64,000 bases of DNA from Onchidella celtica (GCA_963931925.1 OZ007582.1:21882224-21946223), one strand, 5' to 3'; positions 1-13,205 are shown, numbered from the stretch's first letter. The notes: generated by a model from the letters alone, not told the origin. A program made the numbers and translations.

Positions 1-501
1 TAAAGCTCCATGTTAGAAACAAGGCTGCTGTTATAAGTACGTATGTACCCCATGCGTTTTGCACCAAGGGCCGCGTACGTACACGTAACTACCCCTAACC
101 CCTTCCTTATCAACCCTAAGTCTTGTCGAATCTTTAAACCTCTTCCCCCCCCCCCTTTTTTTTGAACCAAACAAAAAAGAGGAAAACAAAAAGAAAATCT
201 GAAAGAATCATTAATTCAGACCGTTGTTAGGACTATATCAGGAGGAGATCTCCAGCTCTGGAGTCACAAAAAGGCTTTAAAATACGTACCTCTAGCGCAA
301 AACACTTGGTGGATATACGTACTTGTCACAATATTGTAGAAACAATCAAGAAATGTTACAAAAAATCAAGAAAGAATTGGAACGGAAAAAAAACAACGGA
401 TCTAATTCTTATGTAGTTTATTATAAGATACATGTACCTTTACTTTTGCGCTAGGCTTTACTTCTTGTTTGGTCATATTTTAACTACGCAATGACACCAA
501 C

Positions 502-640
502 CTAGCCAGAAAGAATGTACCACAACAGACAGTGATGACAACGATGGAGACGATGAAGAAGATGATGGTGTTGATTCTCTCGTCCTCCAGCAGCAACTTG
601 GTGATGATGCGGTTCAATGAGACCAGAACACCAGCAAAAC
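502..640 (-). CDS. SLC29A4: SLC29A4-like transporter, exon 4 (TM5 end to TM6)
   Basis: This is the fourth coding exon seen of an equilibrative nucleoside transporter family gene read leftward. The acceptor is CCCCTCAG before 640 and the donor gt follows 502. The exon enters with one base carried over and leaves with two. Its product runs FAGVLVSLNRIITKLLLEDE, then a hydrophobic helix (INTIIFFIVSIVVITVCC), then FFLAR. The pattern GVL-SL-RI-TKLLL-DER is characteristic of the SLC29A4 (PMAT) branch, where it forms the end of TM5 and all of TM6 before the large cytoplasmic loop. The reading continues exon 3 in phase. Later exons (loop and TM7-11) are off the left edge, so completeness cannot be judged. 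A SLC29A3-type or undivided invertebrate ENT is the main alternative. Confidence 0.88.
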
Positions 641-714
641 CTGAGGGGAAACGAAAGTCACGTAGTGTTTGTCAGTCATAGTACTACAGCAACAAACATG
701 GATCAGGATCTGCG

Positions 715-732
715 ATTGTTGTTATTGTTTTT

Positions 733-779
<47 letters not shown>

Positions 780-1071
780 GGTGGTGGTGGTGGTGGTGGT
801 GGTGGTGGTACTGTCGTCCTTGATGATAATGGTGACGTTGATATTTTTGTTGTAGTTCATGTTAGCAATGATGTTGTTGATGTCGTCATTATTGTTGAGA
901 TGATGTTGATGTTGTTGTTGTTGTTGTTGCTGAGATGTTGTTGATGTTGTTATTGTTATTGATGATAGTAATGCTGATGTTGTTGATGATGGTGCTGATG
1001 ATTATATTGTAGATGATGATGTTGTTGTTGTTATTGATGTTGTTGCATTGTTGATGTTGCAGTTGTTCACA

Positions 1072-1104
<33 letters not shown>

Positions 1105-1105
1105 T
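715..1105. repeat. Trinucleotide satellite (TTG, GGT, GAT)
   Basis: TTG repeats give way at about 779 to GGT repeats, then to degenerate GAT/GTT repeats ending in a clean GAT run at 1073-1101. Short open frames of poly-Leu, poly-Cys and poly-Gly here are satellite translations. Confidence 0.95.
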
Positions 1106-1149
1106 GTTGTTGATGTTGTAGTTATTGATGGTTATGACGATGCTAACAT

Positions 1150-3480
1150 TGTTGTTGTTTTATTTCAAAATTAAATTTGTATCTTAGACGTAGATTTAGG
1201 GGCACAGAACACTGTCGGATTTAGCACTATATCGTGCGTAACTTGCAAAAAGCAAAAACTCAGTTACTGAGCAAAAATAATATTTCTCATGCACATTTTA
1301 ACTCTGAACATTATCAGCTCTTTCTAGATGCCTCGCACCGATAACGGCAGTCGGAGGTTAATGTGTTTTACAATGAAAACAAGATGGTATAAACTCTGAT
1401 CTTTAAACACAACTATACAGTTTGTTTTGGTATCTAGATGGACTTGGAAAGGTATAGAACTAACGCCTTCTATTTCACGAACCTTGTCCATACAGTATGA
1501 GTACAGTATTCCACATTCATCCTTCGGCTTATATAATTAATGTTATAATACTCCACAAATCACAGGATTTACACAAGTTGAAAGCCAACAATTATGTATG
1601 GACTATGGTTCTACACGGCATGCCCGCCTGCCCAATACCGTCACCATTCGCATTTGCGTAACACTAATAATTATGTCACCATGCTTGTTTGCGACGCTTG
1701 GCGTCGTCTCTATAGTAACGACCAAAAATTCAGAACGTTTCTCGCACCGCGTTAATTCTAGCTAGATTTTGAACTGGAAGTGTGTCTGCTCCGCTGAAGC
1801 TCCAGTTTCGAACTAAATGCAAAACAGCGATATTACTTTTTGATTCTTATTATCAAGTGGTTACATCTTGGTATTTTTGATTATGAGACATTAGGTATTT
1901 ACTTGTATTGCCAGTTTTATAAGAATACACCTGGTATTGGGATAAATCCACTATCCAGCGAGTCTTTCCCCTCCATCCTTTCACCATTCTGCCTTTCCAC
2001 TTATCCACTGTGTCCATCCCTCCATGTGTCTAATGAACTATTCTCATATCTATCTAACAATCTGATTTCTTCCTATCCAAATTCATATACCTATCGGTCT
2101 AAAATTTAAATTTTATATGAACTCATTTTCAAATTAGGAAAGATAAAAGAGGAAGAAGCAAAGATCTGTCTAGATTGAGATTACTATCGATTTGTCATTT
2201 CTTTCGTCCTGAGTGGAACCTGGAGGCAAGTTCTTTTCTGTTTTTGTTTGTTGTTGTTGTTGTTGTTTTATAGAGATGTAAACTTTCGTTATGTACATGT
2301 TGATTTTTAATGGCATAACACAACTTGTCCTGCTCCTTAGCACTGCCGGTCCTTGGGAGTTTTCCTAAGATCTTGGGATTTTAAGAGTTACATTTTGAGA
2401 TCTTGGCATTTTTTATTTTCAAATCTTGGGATTTGCCAGGCTATCGTAGGCTTTATATTTTGCTATAGAAAAAAATCACACAATTGCCGTTCCATTTGCG
2501 ACTTAAAAGGTAAAAATAAAGCCAAACGTCCCCAGGGGCAGTTTGAGGTTACCTATGTGAAAGGATCTTTTGCATGGTCTGCGAGCTACTCACTGGACTG
2601 TTTAGTTTACGTTCAATATACAACTAAATCTGTAAATTTCAAATGTATTTTTGGGTTGGAAAAAAATCTTTACATTTTTTACCTCATCTTGGGTTTATGA
2701 AAATCTTCACCGGCAACGCTGCTGCTCTTAAATTTTAACTTCCTAGTGACCACAATTGCGGTGAAGCACTGCACGGAGGTCTACGTCACAACTTTAGTGA
2801 CGTAATTGAAACATTCAATCACAGCAGAAGTTACTTTCACTTTACGTCATAGAACCTGGCCATCTCCGATTATTTAAATGACTGGGACCGACAGTTGAAG
2901 AGGAGCATTATATGGCAGTCTAAATTACAATTTTGATGATGTAAAAGCAACATAACAGTTGTCATTAGTTGAAATTTTCCATTGATATCCAGTGTACTTT
3001 GCCTAAAATTAATAATTATCCAGATTCAAATGAATAAATCCCAAATCTGGGGATTGCTAGTCAATAATACATAATTATAAATGTTATTTAATTATTTTTT
3101 ACATGCATACAAAAATGCAAATATCCAAGTGGTGGGTCTCTACATTCCAATCTAACAGCTAAAGCGAAAGAATAAACGCAGACTGAAAGTAAGCCTGGTT
3201 GGCTAACAAAAAGAAAGCTACTGAAATAAAAAGACGAAGAGGGGAAACATCTGAAAAACGAAACATTCTGACAACCTTTGTACCCACTCAACTAAGAGCA
3301 CTAATCCTGCCTCACCATCCCAGACAGCAATAATTAATTGGCATATGACGGGAAAATCAGAAAGACGAGAGAAATCGATTATATCCACCCCTCTTTCCCT
3401 GCCCACTAATTATTCCTGGATACTGAATAGATTTTTGCGACCTGTCAAAAGCGAGTCAGTAATGATGGTGAAAACCAATA
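1150..3480. other. Intronic stretch with no recognised gene
   Basis: AT-rich single-copy-looking sequence. A 115-residue open frame at 2353-2700 has no recognisable domain and includes a local near-repeat of the phrase ATCTTGGGATTT, so I do not call it a gene. Confidence 0.6.
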
Positions 3481-3524
3481 GGCCTGGTGACATGGGAAAA
3501 ACGTGATATGGTATGCATTGCAAT

Positions 3525-4095
<571 letters not shown>

Positions 4096-4120
4096 GCCAT
4101 CCTTCTCCATTCACTGACCA

Positions 4121-4340
4121 CATACAAGTTGTGAGTTGTGAACTGCGCCTAACAGGCTGCGTTACAATTTGCTCTGAGATAGAGAGAGAGAGAGAGAGTG
4201 AGAGAAAGAGGGTGAGAGAAAGAAAGAGAGAGTGAGAGCGATGCAAATGGAGAGAACAAGACTTTATGTAAAGCGCCTAGAGCAAACTCGTTTGGATTAG
4301 ACGCTATATGAATGATCTTCATTATTATTATTATTATTAA
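4121..4340 (+). repeat. SINE-like dispersed repeat, copy 1, ending in (ATT)n
   Basis: Shares its whole length with the inverted copy at 30755-31025. The head is AGTTGTGAGTTGTGAACTGC, a GA microsatellite sits in the middle, and the 3' part is AAAGCGCCTAGAGCAAAC followed by CGCTATATGAATGATC and an ATT tail. The GCGC-TATATA-(ATT)n ending is typical of invertebrate SINEs. Both copies carry the GA/CT tract at the same internal position, so the tract is part of the element. Confidence 0.7.
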
Positions 4341-4659
4341 TATATTTTTTAAAAACCTGGAAACAATGGCTTTTAAAATAATTTTCAAAATCTGGTAACA
4401 TCGGCAACATTTAATGACCATGACAAAAAAACGGCAGCAATGATGAATGAGAAATAGGTCAAAGTAATAGTTATGATCATAATAATAATAATAATAACAT
4501 AACAACATCAATGATAATAATAACAACAATAATAATAACAGTGATAATGATAATGAAAGCCTGGTCAGAATAAAAACCATCCTGACCACAACGCCAACAA
4601 GCAGAAAAAAAAAGAAAATGGAAAAGTCATTACACTAATTGCATTTTCCGTCCACTTAC

Positions 4660-4734
4660 TTTCGCCTACCATGACCGCCTGGGTGTAGCGTCGTGGCAAC
4701 ATGTTGGCGTAACCATAGAAACTGGATTGCTGGA
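4660..4734 (-). CDS. SLC29A4: SLC29A4-like transporter, exon 3 (TM4 end to TM5 start)
   Basis: A 75-base exon between acceptor TTCTTTCAG (ending at 4735) and donor GTAAGT (from 4659). With one base carried from exon 2 it reads VQQSSFYGYANMLPRRYTQA, then VMVGE and one base of the next serine. QQSSFYGY and MLP-RYTQ-VM-GES are strong signatures of the PMAT branch. In human PMAT the glutamate of the GES motif in TM5 is reported to be important for organic cation selectivity (recalled, not checked), and that glutamate is present here. This favours a monoamine/organic cation transporter over a plain nucleoside carrier. Substrate is inferred from family only. Confidence 0.93.
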
Positions 4735-6832
4735 CTGAAAGAACATGAAAATGCAAAAAGTGGTTTGGTTTGATTTAACGGAACAAAAAGATCTCATTAT
4801 CGTTTACGTTTTTGTTTTGTTCATTATAATTTCTCTTTTTTGTTGTTGTTGTTGTTGTTGTTGTTGGAGTGTTTTTAATCTATGTGTTTTTATAATCCAG
4901 CAAGGGATACCCGGGCAGTGAAAGGGTGAATGAGAAGATGGATGAACGGATGAATGAAGATGGATGGATGGATGGGTAGATGGATGGATGAATGGATGGG
5001 ATGCATGGATGGATGGATGGATGGATGGATGGATGGATGGACGGATGGATAGATGGATGAATGGATGATGGATAGTCGGATATGGATAGATGCATGGGTG
5101 GATGGATGGATGCATGAATAGATGGGATGGATGGATGGATGGGCGGATAGATGGGTAGATGGATGGATGAATGGATGGGATGCATGGGTGGATGGATGGA
5201 TGGATGGGTAGATGGATGGATGAATGGATGGGATGCATGGGTGGATGGATGGATGGATGGATGGATGGATGGATGAATGGATGGGATGCATGGGTGGATG
5301 GATGGATGGATGGGTAGATGGATGGATGAATAGATGGGGTGCATGGATGGATGGATGGATGGATGGATGGATGGATGGATGGATGAATAGATGGGATGCA
5401 TGGATGGATGGATGGATGGATGGGTAGATGGATGGATGAATGGATGGGTAGATGGATGGATGAATGGATGGGATGCATGGGTGGATGGATGGATGGATGC
5501 ATGGGTAGATGGATGGATGAATGGATGGGATGCATGGGTGGATGGATGGATGGATGGGTAGATGGATGGATGAATGGATGGGATGCATGGGTGGATGGAT
5601 GGATGGATGGACGGATAGATGGGTAGATGGATGGATGAATGGATGGGATGCATGGGTGGATGGATGGATGGATGGACGGATAGATGGGTAGATGGATGGA
5701 TGAATGGATGGGATGCATGGATGGATGGATGGATGGATGGGTAGATGGATGGATGAATGGATGGGATGCATGGATGGATGGATGGATGGATGCATGGGTA
5801 GATGGATGGATGAATGGATGGGATGCATGGGTGGATGGATGGGCGGATAGATGGGTAGATGGATGGATGAATGGATGGGATGCATGGGTGGATGGATGGA
5901 TGGATGCATGGGTAGATGGATGGATGAATGGATGGGATGCATGGGTGGATGGATGGATGGATGGATGGGTAGATGGATGGATGAATGGATGGGATGCATG
6001 GGTGGATGGATGGATGGATGGACGGATAGATGGGTAGATGGATGGATGAATGGATGGGATGCATGGGTGGATGGATGGATGGATGGACGGATAGATGGGT
6101 AGATGGATGGATGAATGGATGGGATGCATGGATGGATGGATGGATGGATGGATGGATGGGTAGATGGATGGATGAATGGATGGGATGCATGGATGGATGG
6201 ATGGATGGATGGATGGGTAGATGGATGGATGAATGGATGGGATGCATGGATGGATGGATGGATGGATGGGTAGATGGATGGATGAATGGATGGGATGCAT
6301 GGATGGATGGATGGATGGATGGATGGATGGGTAGATGGATGGATGAATGGATGGGATGCATGGATGGATGGATGGATGGATGGATGGATGGATGGATGGG
6401 TAGATGGATGGATGAATGGATGGGATGCATGGATGGATGGATGGATGGATGCATGGATGGATGGATGGATGGATGGATGGATGGGCGAATAGATGGGTAG
6501 ATGGATGGATGAATGGATGGGATGCATGGATGGATGGATGGATGGGCGGATAGATGGGTAGATGGATGGATGAATGGCTGGGATGCATGGATGGATGGAT
6601 GGATGGGCGGATAGATGGGTAGATGGATGGATGAATGGATGGGATGCATGGGTGGATGGATGGATGGATGGACGGATAAACAGATGGGATGGATGGATGG
6701 GCGGATAGATGGGTAGATGGATGGATATATGGATAGATGGAAGATGGATGGATAAATGGGTGGATGGATAGAAAGATGGATGATGGATGGGTGGATGGAT
6801 GAATGGACGGAAGGACAAATACGGACAAATAC
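4735..6832 (-). other. Intron 2 of SLC29A4-like gene
   Basis: This 2,098-base GT-AG intron is mostly one GGAT satellite. The donor GTATTTG is within about 20 bases of the satellite's right edge. The left 170 bases hold a TTG run (about 4840-4865) and plain sequence. Confidence 0.85.
4928..6810. repeat. GGAT satellite with higher-order units of about 50-70 bp
   Basis: Nearly uninterrupted GGAT repeats carry recurring variants: a GATGGGATGCATGG phrase appears about 26 times, spaced mostly 50-70 bases, each followed by GGTAGATGGATGGATGAATG. This makes a higher-order minisatellite built on a tetranucleotide. The extra base in each GATGGG step shifts the 4-base phase. All three minus-strand frames stay open for roughly 650-740 codons of Ile-His-Pro-Ser, which is an artefact of stop-free repeats. 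Confidence 0.98.
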
Positions 6833-7088
6833 CTGCATTCCCTATTGCTATCACAGCCACTGATGTTAACGTCACCCAATATCCCACGTGATCGTCAAAC
6901 ATCCCGGCTGTAAGATCACAGACGACTAAAAAAAGCAACAGTGCTGTAGATACAACGTAGCCAAATGTCACTCGCCACGTCACAGAGACAACCTCCACTA
7001 GTGCATTGTTGAGGATGACGCCGATGGTGCCAATGATGATGGTAGTTGTCGTCATGTCAAAGATAATTGTACTGTGAGGAAAGCGATT
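6833..7088 (-). CDS. SLC29A4: SLC29A4-like transporter, exon 2 (TM2 to TM4)
   Basis: A 256-base exon between acceptor TTGTCCACCAG and donor GTATTTG. It opens in phase 0 with [20 protein letters not shown], continues through TM2 (ending [11 protein letters not shown]), TM3 ([17 protein letters not shown]) and TM4 ([16 protein letters not shown]), and leaves one base that completes valine with exon 3. An FD(M) motif after a short loop and LNN-LVE are conserved ENT features. The GGAT satellite begins almost immediately after the donor, so gene finders may run the frame on into the repeat. Confidence 0.92.
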
Positions 7089-7203
7089 CTGGTGGACAAA
7101 CAGAAAAATCATAATTCAAAAGAGTCATGACGTCATGAAAGTGGTTTCTGGACCGCGGCCGCTTGCCTAGCTTCCTCTATCTCTTTGCCTACTATATGTA
7201 GCA

Positions 7204-7551
7204 ACCTCAGTTCTAGTTTGTTCCAACTCCACTTTTTGCACAACTGAGAAACGTTAAACGTTTGCGACTGTGGTATTTTGATAAAGTGGTTAGAATAAAT
7301 CGGCAGGATGAAGCAGCTTGATAAATTCTACCACGCATTTGATGATAAGGGGGTTAGAATAAAGCGCAACTGTGAAACAGCTTGAAAAATTCCACAAGGC
7401 ATTTTAAACAAGTGTCTAAGTGTACATTGGTTATACCTCCTGTACATTCTAAAAGCTCTCCAGTTTTGTTTTGTTTTTTTTTTTGTTTTTTGTTTCTTTG
7501 TTGTTGTTTTTTTTTCCAGAAAATTGAGATAGAACAAACAAGAACTAAAGT
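7204..7551. mobile_element. TIR element with internal monomers, copy A (about 348 bp)
   Basis: The left end ACCTCAGTTCTAGTTTG and right end CAAACAAGAACTAAAGT are near inverted repeats. Between them lie one full and one partial monomer with the phrases CTCCACTTTTTGCACAAC, AGAATAAATCGG and GCAGCTTGA. A T-rich stretch and TTCCAGAAAATTGAGAT precede the right end. Copies at 13900-14470 and 33985-34124 share the termini and monomers. No coding capacity is visible. Confidence 0.68.
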
Positions 7552-8708
7552 CACCACGGCGGGTCTGAGAGCGGACATCTCGGGGATCCCCGCCATTTAC
7601 ACACATGGAATATCACAGACCCATTTTGGAAAGACATTATACTTACGAAATTAAAAGACGAAACGATAAAGAAACGCACATTTACACAAAACAGTCTCTA
7701 TCTCTGTATCCTTAGGATAGGTCTTTTTATTAACAAAGCCACCCTAGTACGAGACAACGTGCACAATATCCTGGCCTCATTGGTGGCGACTAGACTCCCA
7801 TCTGGAGTGGGCATGTGGGTTGCTCGCCTTGGGACTCTGTAAGGGAGCCAAGGAGGATAAGCTTAACTCTAACACAAGGAAATCAAAGCATAAGGAAATA
7901 CCAGATAACCATCTAATCATCTTCCGCCAGCTTACATCAGGTTACACAATAGGCCATTATTATATCATATAGTATTGTACGGCTTCGCACAATACTAGGT
8001 GAGTACTAACAATGAAGCGTCTAGAATAGGAAAGAGCATGGGACAAAAACAACAAAAAAAAGAACTAAGCAAGGTCACCATATATAATATAGTGATAAAT
8101 ATGTAATATAAACTTAGATCTGTAGTGATACAGTCATTTATATACGTTTGGGCTCAAATCTTTACCCCGGCTTCCATTATTCACCCTGGCATTAATGCCC
8201 AGCTACAAAATGAAAGAAGATTCATCACCTACCCACACAATATACTACTGTCAATCTGGAGTGCGGCCGACAGGCCAGGTTCCACCAACCCCCGCCCCCT
8301 CCCCTCCCCCATCCCCCATCACCAAGCACTTTTGGCCGGCCCCTGATGTTGACTGGTAAATTACATACCGTACCGGTTATCGAACTATAAAAAAAAAAAA
8401 GGCCAAGCATTTCGTCAAACCTTTGATCGTGCAAGTTGAACAAAATTGTTTAGTGTTCAAAACACTCCATTAAAGATGCAGAGACAGAATCGGTCGATAT
8501 TTTACATTATACGAGCATACTGTCTTGTTTATGCAAATTATGTCATTTATAGAGACAAAAAAGGGGGCTTTAGCATGAGATGATGAAAGTACCGGGTCCT
8601 CTACATCCTCACAGTGTTTCAAGTCTGGCCCTCTTTGTATGAAGGATTGCCTACGCTTGGTTTTGGGCCATCAACCTTTCCACTGAGCCACAGATAATGT
8701 TTTTACAG

Positions 8709-9420
8709 CAGTATTTCTCAATGTAGGGCACACGCCCCACCTGTGGGGGTGGGAATAGCGTAGCAATATTTTGGTGGAGCGTGATACCTCAAAATGCGGC
8801 GAAGGGATTTTTCATGGAAATATTAATTTCATAGTGCATTTTAACTTAACTGTATAGTTCTGGATAAACTGTTGTTGTTTATATCGTGTTGGCGGTTTCG
8901 TTATTTAGCTCGGATTAAAACATTGAACATAAAAGATGCAAAAATTAAGTTTTTATTAAAACTTCTTCTGAATATAAGATAGGATAAGATAAGATAAGAT
9001 AAGATATTCCTTTATTATCCTGGAAATTTGTTGTCACAACATCAGTAACTACAAATACAATATCTAAGACCTACAAGTCTTTAACGCACACCGCACACAC
9101 GCGCATTGCTCACACAACATTACCAGCGAGTAAGGACATTGCTCACACACACACACACTGAAAGAACCAATCCATTAGGAAAACTAACAACAGCATACTA
9201 CATCAGGAAACACCGCTACTTCGAATTGCGAATGGCAAAAAAGATCGTCTATAGCGCTCTCTGTATATATATTATTATTATACTGAATAATTTTACATAA
9301 GTATTTTTTGTATCTTTTTGTAAACAGTGTACTAACTTTGTCCAACCATGGTGTGGCGCACGTTTTTTTTGCAAAACTGAAGTGGTGCGCGTGTGGGACA
9401 AAAAAGGTTGAGAAACACCG
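8709..9420. mobile_element. hAT-like non-autonomous element (relic)
   Basis: The left end CAGTATTTCTCAATGTAGGG and right end AAAAAGGTTGAGAAACACCG are imperfect inverted repeats of the hAT type (CAG-GTTCTCAA). Flanking 8-base target duplication is not evident (TTTTACAG versus GGGTTAGC). A LINE-like 3' end sits inside it at about 8975-9070, so the element is nested or assembled from fragments. No transposase frame. Confidence 0.55.
8975..9070 (-). mobile_element. LINE 3' end with (TTATC)n tail
   Basis: Read on the minus strand, the sequence passes a CAAATTTCCAGGATAATAAA phrase and ends in a TTATC pentamer run. CR1/L2-like LINE 3' ends commonly have this form. Similar tails lie at 38860-38930 and 59905-59990. 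Confidence 0.45.
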
Positions 9421-9744
9421 GGGTTAGCGCGACCCATTAAGCCCTCTAATCAGTCCAGACCAATTTACTTCCTGGTCCTCCCTGCGGACTGGCACACGGA
9501 TATTTTTTTTCCCCGTCTCTTCTCTAGCACACGTGCAGATGTGTTTTGTCAAGATCACATTTCACAGGCTTGGGAAAACGAGGATTTTCTCTCTAAGTGC
9601 AGTGGCAAGTATCTGATGGTTTTGTTCCCTGGCAGGTTAAGAAATCTCCTGTAAGTATCCTGCAAATGAGCCTATGTCTAAAGCACGGGGTGTTCAGTTT
9701 CAATCTAGAGAGGGAAGCGGGGAGGGAATCGAACAACCTCCCTC

Positions 9745-9764
9745 TTTCTTTTTTTCTCTTTCTT

Positions 9765-9851
<87 letters not shown>

Positions 9852-9935
9852 CTCTTTTGTGCATGCTTTATCTTTCTATCTCTCTATCCCTCTCTCTCTC
9901 TCTCTGTCTCTCTGTCTCTCTCCCTGTGTGAGTTT
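9745..9935. repeat. CT microsatellite
   Basis: CT repeats with interspersed TTCT and CTGT, followed by T/G-rich sequence. Leu-Ser open frames over it are artefacts. Confidence 0.95.
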
Positions 9936-10046
9936 TGTGTGTCTGACTGTCTGCTTGTGAGGTGTATGTGGAGGGCGGGGGAGATACATATATTGAAAGA
10001 GAGAGAACAAATTAGTGTGTGGGGGAGGGGGGGTGGAACAACCTAC

Positions 10047-10251
10047 GGGGTGCGGTGCAACAGACCAAAGCTGGTGTAGGGGCTAGACCGGTGGCTCACA
10101 GCCCATAAAGTTTGCTTCACGCTAGCACAATAGTCACTGCCTTCTGCATCCCTCTGGGTCGCGGTATAGCCACTGCCTATTGTGCAAAGCAAAATTCGTG
10201 GGCGGCAAGCACCAGCCTGGCGCCTACACCAGCTTCGGTCTGTTTCATCCC
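10047..10251. mobile_element. Foldback MITE family F1, copy 1 (about 205 bp)
   Basis: The two halves are inverted: the left arm runs from ACCAAAGCTGGTGTAGG through AAGTTTGCTTCACGCTAGC, and the right arm ends CTGGCGCCTACACCAGC then GGTCTGTTTCATCCC. Other copies are 22857-23055 and 44655-45048. It has no coding capacity. Confidence 0.72.
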
Positions 10252-10499
10252 TAATTCGGCGAGCGCGGTGTTCTTTAAAGGAAATATATGGAGACTGTTT
10301 CTTTTCTTCTTCTAGCCCAAATGTATCGAATGCTCTTCCCGGAGGTTTGAGAAATACTTTTTCATTTGAGAAATTCAGAACAGAGATAAAAAAAAAAACC
10401 AGTACATGTACTGTATTCGAAATATCTACTGACTGACTAGAGATGTCTACCTTAGGCCTTATATGTTTTGTATGCAGCACGAAAGTATATTTTTGCAGG

Positions 10500-10995
10500 T
10501 ATGTGAGAGGGGGAGAGAGACAGAGACAGATAGAGAGACAGAAAGACAGAGCGAGAGAGAGAGACTGAGACAGAGAGACTGAGACAGAGAGAGAGACGGG
10601 AGAGAGACAGAAAGAGAGAGAGAGACTGGGACAGAGAGAGGGAGACATAGAGAGAGACTGGAGAAAGACAGAGAAGATAGAGAGACAGAAAGACAGACAG
10701 ACAGAGAGAGAGACTGAGACACAGAGAGAGAGACATAGAGAGAGACGGGAGAGAGACAGAAAGAGAGAGAGAGGCTGGGACAGAGAGAGGGGGACATAGA
10801 GAGAGGCTGGAGAAAGACAGAGAAGATAGAGAGACAGAAAGACAGGGAGAGAGAGAGGGACTGAGACAGAGAGAGAGAGAGAGAGAGACATAGAGAGAGA
10901 CGGGAGAGAGACAGAGCGAGAGAAGAGACAGAGACAGAGAGATAGAGAGAGACAGAGAGAAAGAGACAGACCGAGAGAGAGAAGGAGAGAGAGAG
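10500..10995. repeat. GA-rich minisatellite (GAGACAGA)
   Basis: GAGA and GACAGA units form a higher-order repeat: the phrase CTGGAGAAAGACAGAGAAGA recurs at about 10660 and 10808, and ATAGAGAGAGAC phrases recur. Minus-strand Leu-Ser frames here are artefacts. Confidence 0.93.
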
Positions 10996-10999
10996 AATT

Positions 11000-13000
11000 A
11001 CTATTTCATTCTTAAGTGTTGTGGGTCCTTTCTGTGGAGTTTGAGTTGTGAGTTTGACTTTCGAGAAAGCACATCGACACCATAAAGGTCACCTTGTCCT
11101 AGGAAGAAACACGACGATAGACAGAATATAGCAGAATGATGGACAGAAGGAGACACTACCAAAAGCGCCCACCAATCACCCACTCACTCTTTGAAGATAG
11201 ACACTAGGTAAGTGCACTCGCTTAGTATTAGTAGTATCATATCTGAACTGCACGGAGCTATGCAATATCAGCCAAAGTCTGGCAGAGACCATTTTGTTAG
11301 CGCAATTACAAATTAATGATGACATCATTCCATATCGATCTAGCATGTCGGCTGGCGGGAGCGTTACGCTGATGCCAAAATTAGACCAGAGAAACACAGA
11401 CCAAATGAGAAAAAACAGAATGGAGAAATTGTATGTAATAGACTGCAACAGAGAGGGGGCTGGAATATAAATATACTAGATGACCTAACGCTTGATACGG
11501 TTACTTTTTATTGACATGCACGGTACTATATATTACGAAACAAACATGCAAAAATACAGACGTTACATAGCAATAAACATTGTTATTTTTTAAAAATACA
11601 TGCTTGAAGTAAACAACTTTTAATTATAGCCATCATCTTCCTTATCTCAACTGCCACCTTCCCGTCAAATTTAAGGCCTGAAGAGTGTACAGTTTGGTCA
11701 GTTAGTCATGCCAAAGGTTGCAAGTTACTGAAATATAAAAATAGAGATATGCACTTTTATTTTGTATTTTGGTGTTTGACTTTGTGTGCATGTATGTCTG
11801 ACTGCGTATGTCAAAGGCAAAATTTGGCAAAAATAAAAAGTTGTTTGTAGGAGGCCTTGCATAAGAAATAATATCCAAACGATAACAGGAAATGCAAACT
11901 AAAAGAGAAAATAAAAAATGGCCGATATTTCGGCAACAGCCTTTTTCAAGGAAAAAACAACAACAACGAAAAAACAACAACAGAGAAAAAAAAATTTTGG
12001 AAAATTGAACAGATACAACAGTGGAAAAATAAAAGATTTAAGAGGAAATGTATAGAATCTAAACAGAATATTTCTTCTTAACTGCGAGTTATATTTCGTC
12101 AGTGACTGAGCATGTGTATATATGTATCACATGTCTGTCTGTGTGTAAGTGGTGTAGGTGCGTCTGTTTACGTCATGCATTTTTCTGTGTGAATCTATAT
12201 TGTATATGTGTGTATGTATGTTTGTCTGAAATGAATGGTTGTATGTATGTATGTATGACTGTGTGTATGGGTGTGCATCTTTCAACCACTCACAGAAGCG
12301 ACCGGATATCACAACTATAGATCCAGTGGATAAGGCAGTAAAGTTAGTTGGAATATCTATACCATTCGATGCCTTTATTAACCTGCTATCAGTAAAAATT
12401 TCATAAATACTATCCATTGTATCTTGAAATTAAAACTCACTAGGATATCACTGTGGGATAATGCTTTTGATCTTTGGTTCATTAGGTTATGTCCATAAGC
12501 GAGTAAAAAGTGAACTGGGTAAATTTGGCCTGAGTAAAAGTAAAACCGAATCAAAATTTTTAGCAAGATACTGCAGTGTCAGCGGGTGACATAAGTTCTT
12601 CTAATGGGTGGAAGTAGAGAGCAAGAAAGTACGACAGAGGAAACCTAGCATGAACTATAACTTCATATTCACATTAACCATTGTCCATCTTTAAGTTCCT
12701 CCATCAAGTGATAGTCTCACAAAACTGCCCATATTTAACATCTTTTCACTGCGTTAATATTTTAAAAAATGACAGCATCACCGCATTACACCAATATTCA
12801 TCACACCAGCAGATTTGGAAAGCAACAATGAAAGGGACTAAAGTACTTATTTCCCGTTGTTTGACGTGTGGTGTATTGTTTCCTCAATATTAATATTGCA
12901 CAGGTACATTTACTATGTATTTATTAGAAATGAACAAATTTGATTTGTATTTATGTATGTCTGACAGTGTGTAATTGAGCGTATGTTATAGGTGTCTCTG
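11000..13000. other. Intronic stretch with no recognised gene
   Basis: Mostly AT-rich plain sequence. A GTAT/GTCT-rich patch lies at 12120-12270. A phrase GCCGATATTTCGGCAACAGC near 11920 resembles ends seen in dispersed repeats, but no boundary can be drawn. Confidence 0.5.
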
Positions 13001-13205
13001 TGCGTGTGCGTGTGAATTATTAGTGGTCGTGCGTGCGTGTGTGCACGTGTATTTGTGTGTGTGTGTGTGCTCATTATGGGTGTGAGTGCTAGCGCGTGTT
13101 TGTATGTGTGTGTGTGTCTGTGTGTGCACATGAATATGTATGTGTGCGTGTGTGTGTATGCACCAGTGTGTGTGTTTGTGCAATCATGCGTGTGTGTGTC
13201 CAAAG
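12985..13205. repeat. TG-rich microsatellite
   Basis: Alternating TG with GC and TA interruptions. Short Val-Cys and His-Thr frames on the two strands reflect the repeat. Confidence 0.9.

Noticed and set aside
2353..2700. 115-residue plus-strand frame
   Set aside because: No recognisable domain and contains a local repeat; lies in an intron.
4804..7112. Open frames of 650-740 residues, Ile-His-Pro-Ser rich, minus strand
   Set aside because: They are three frames of the GGAT satellite; one merely runs on from real exon 2 past its splice donor.
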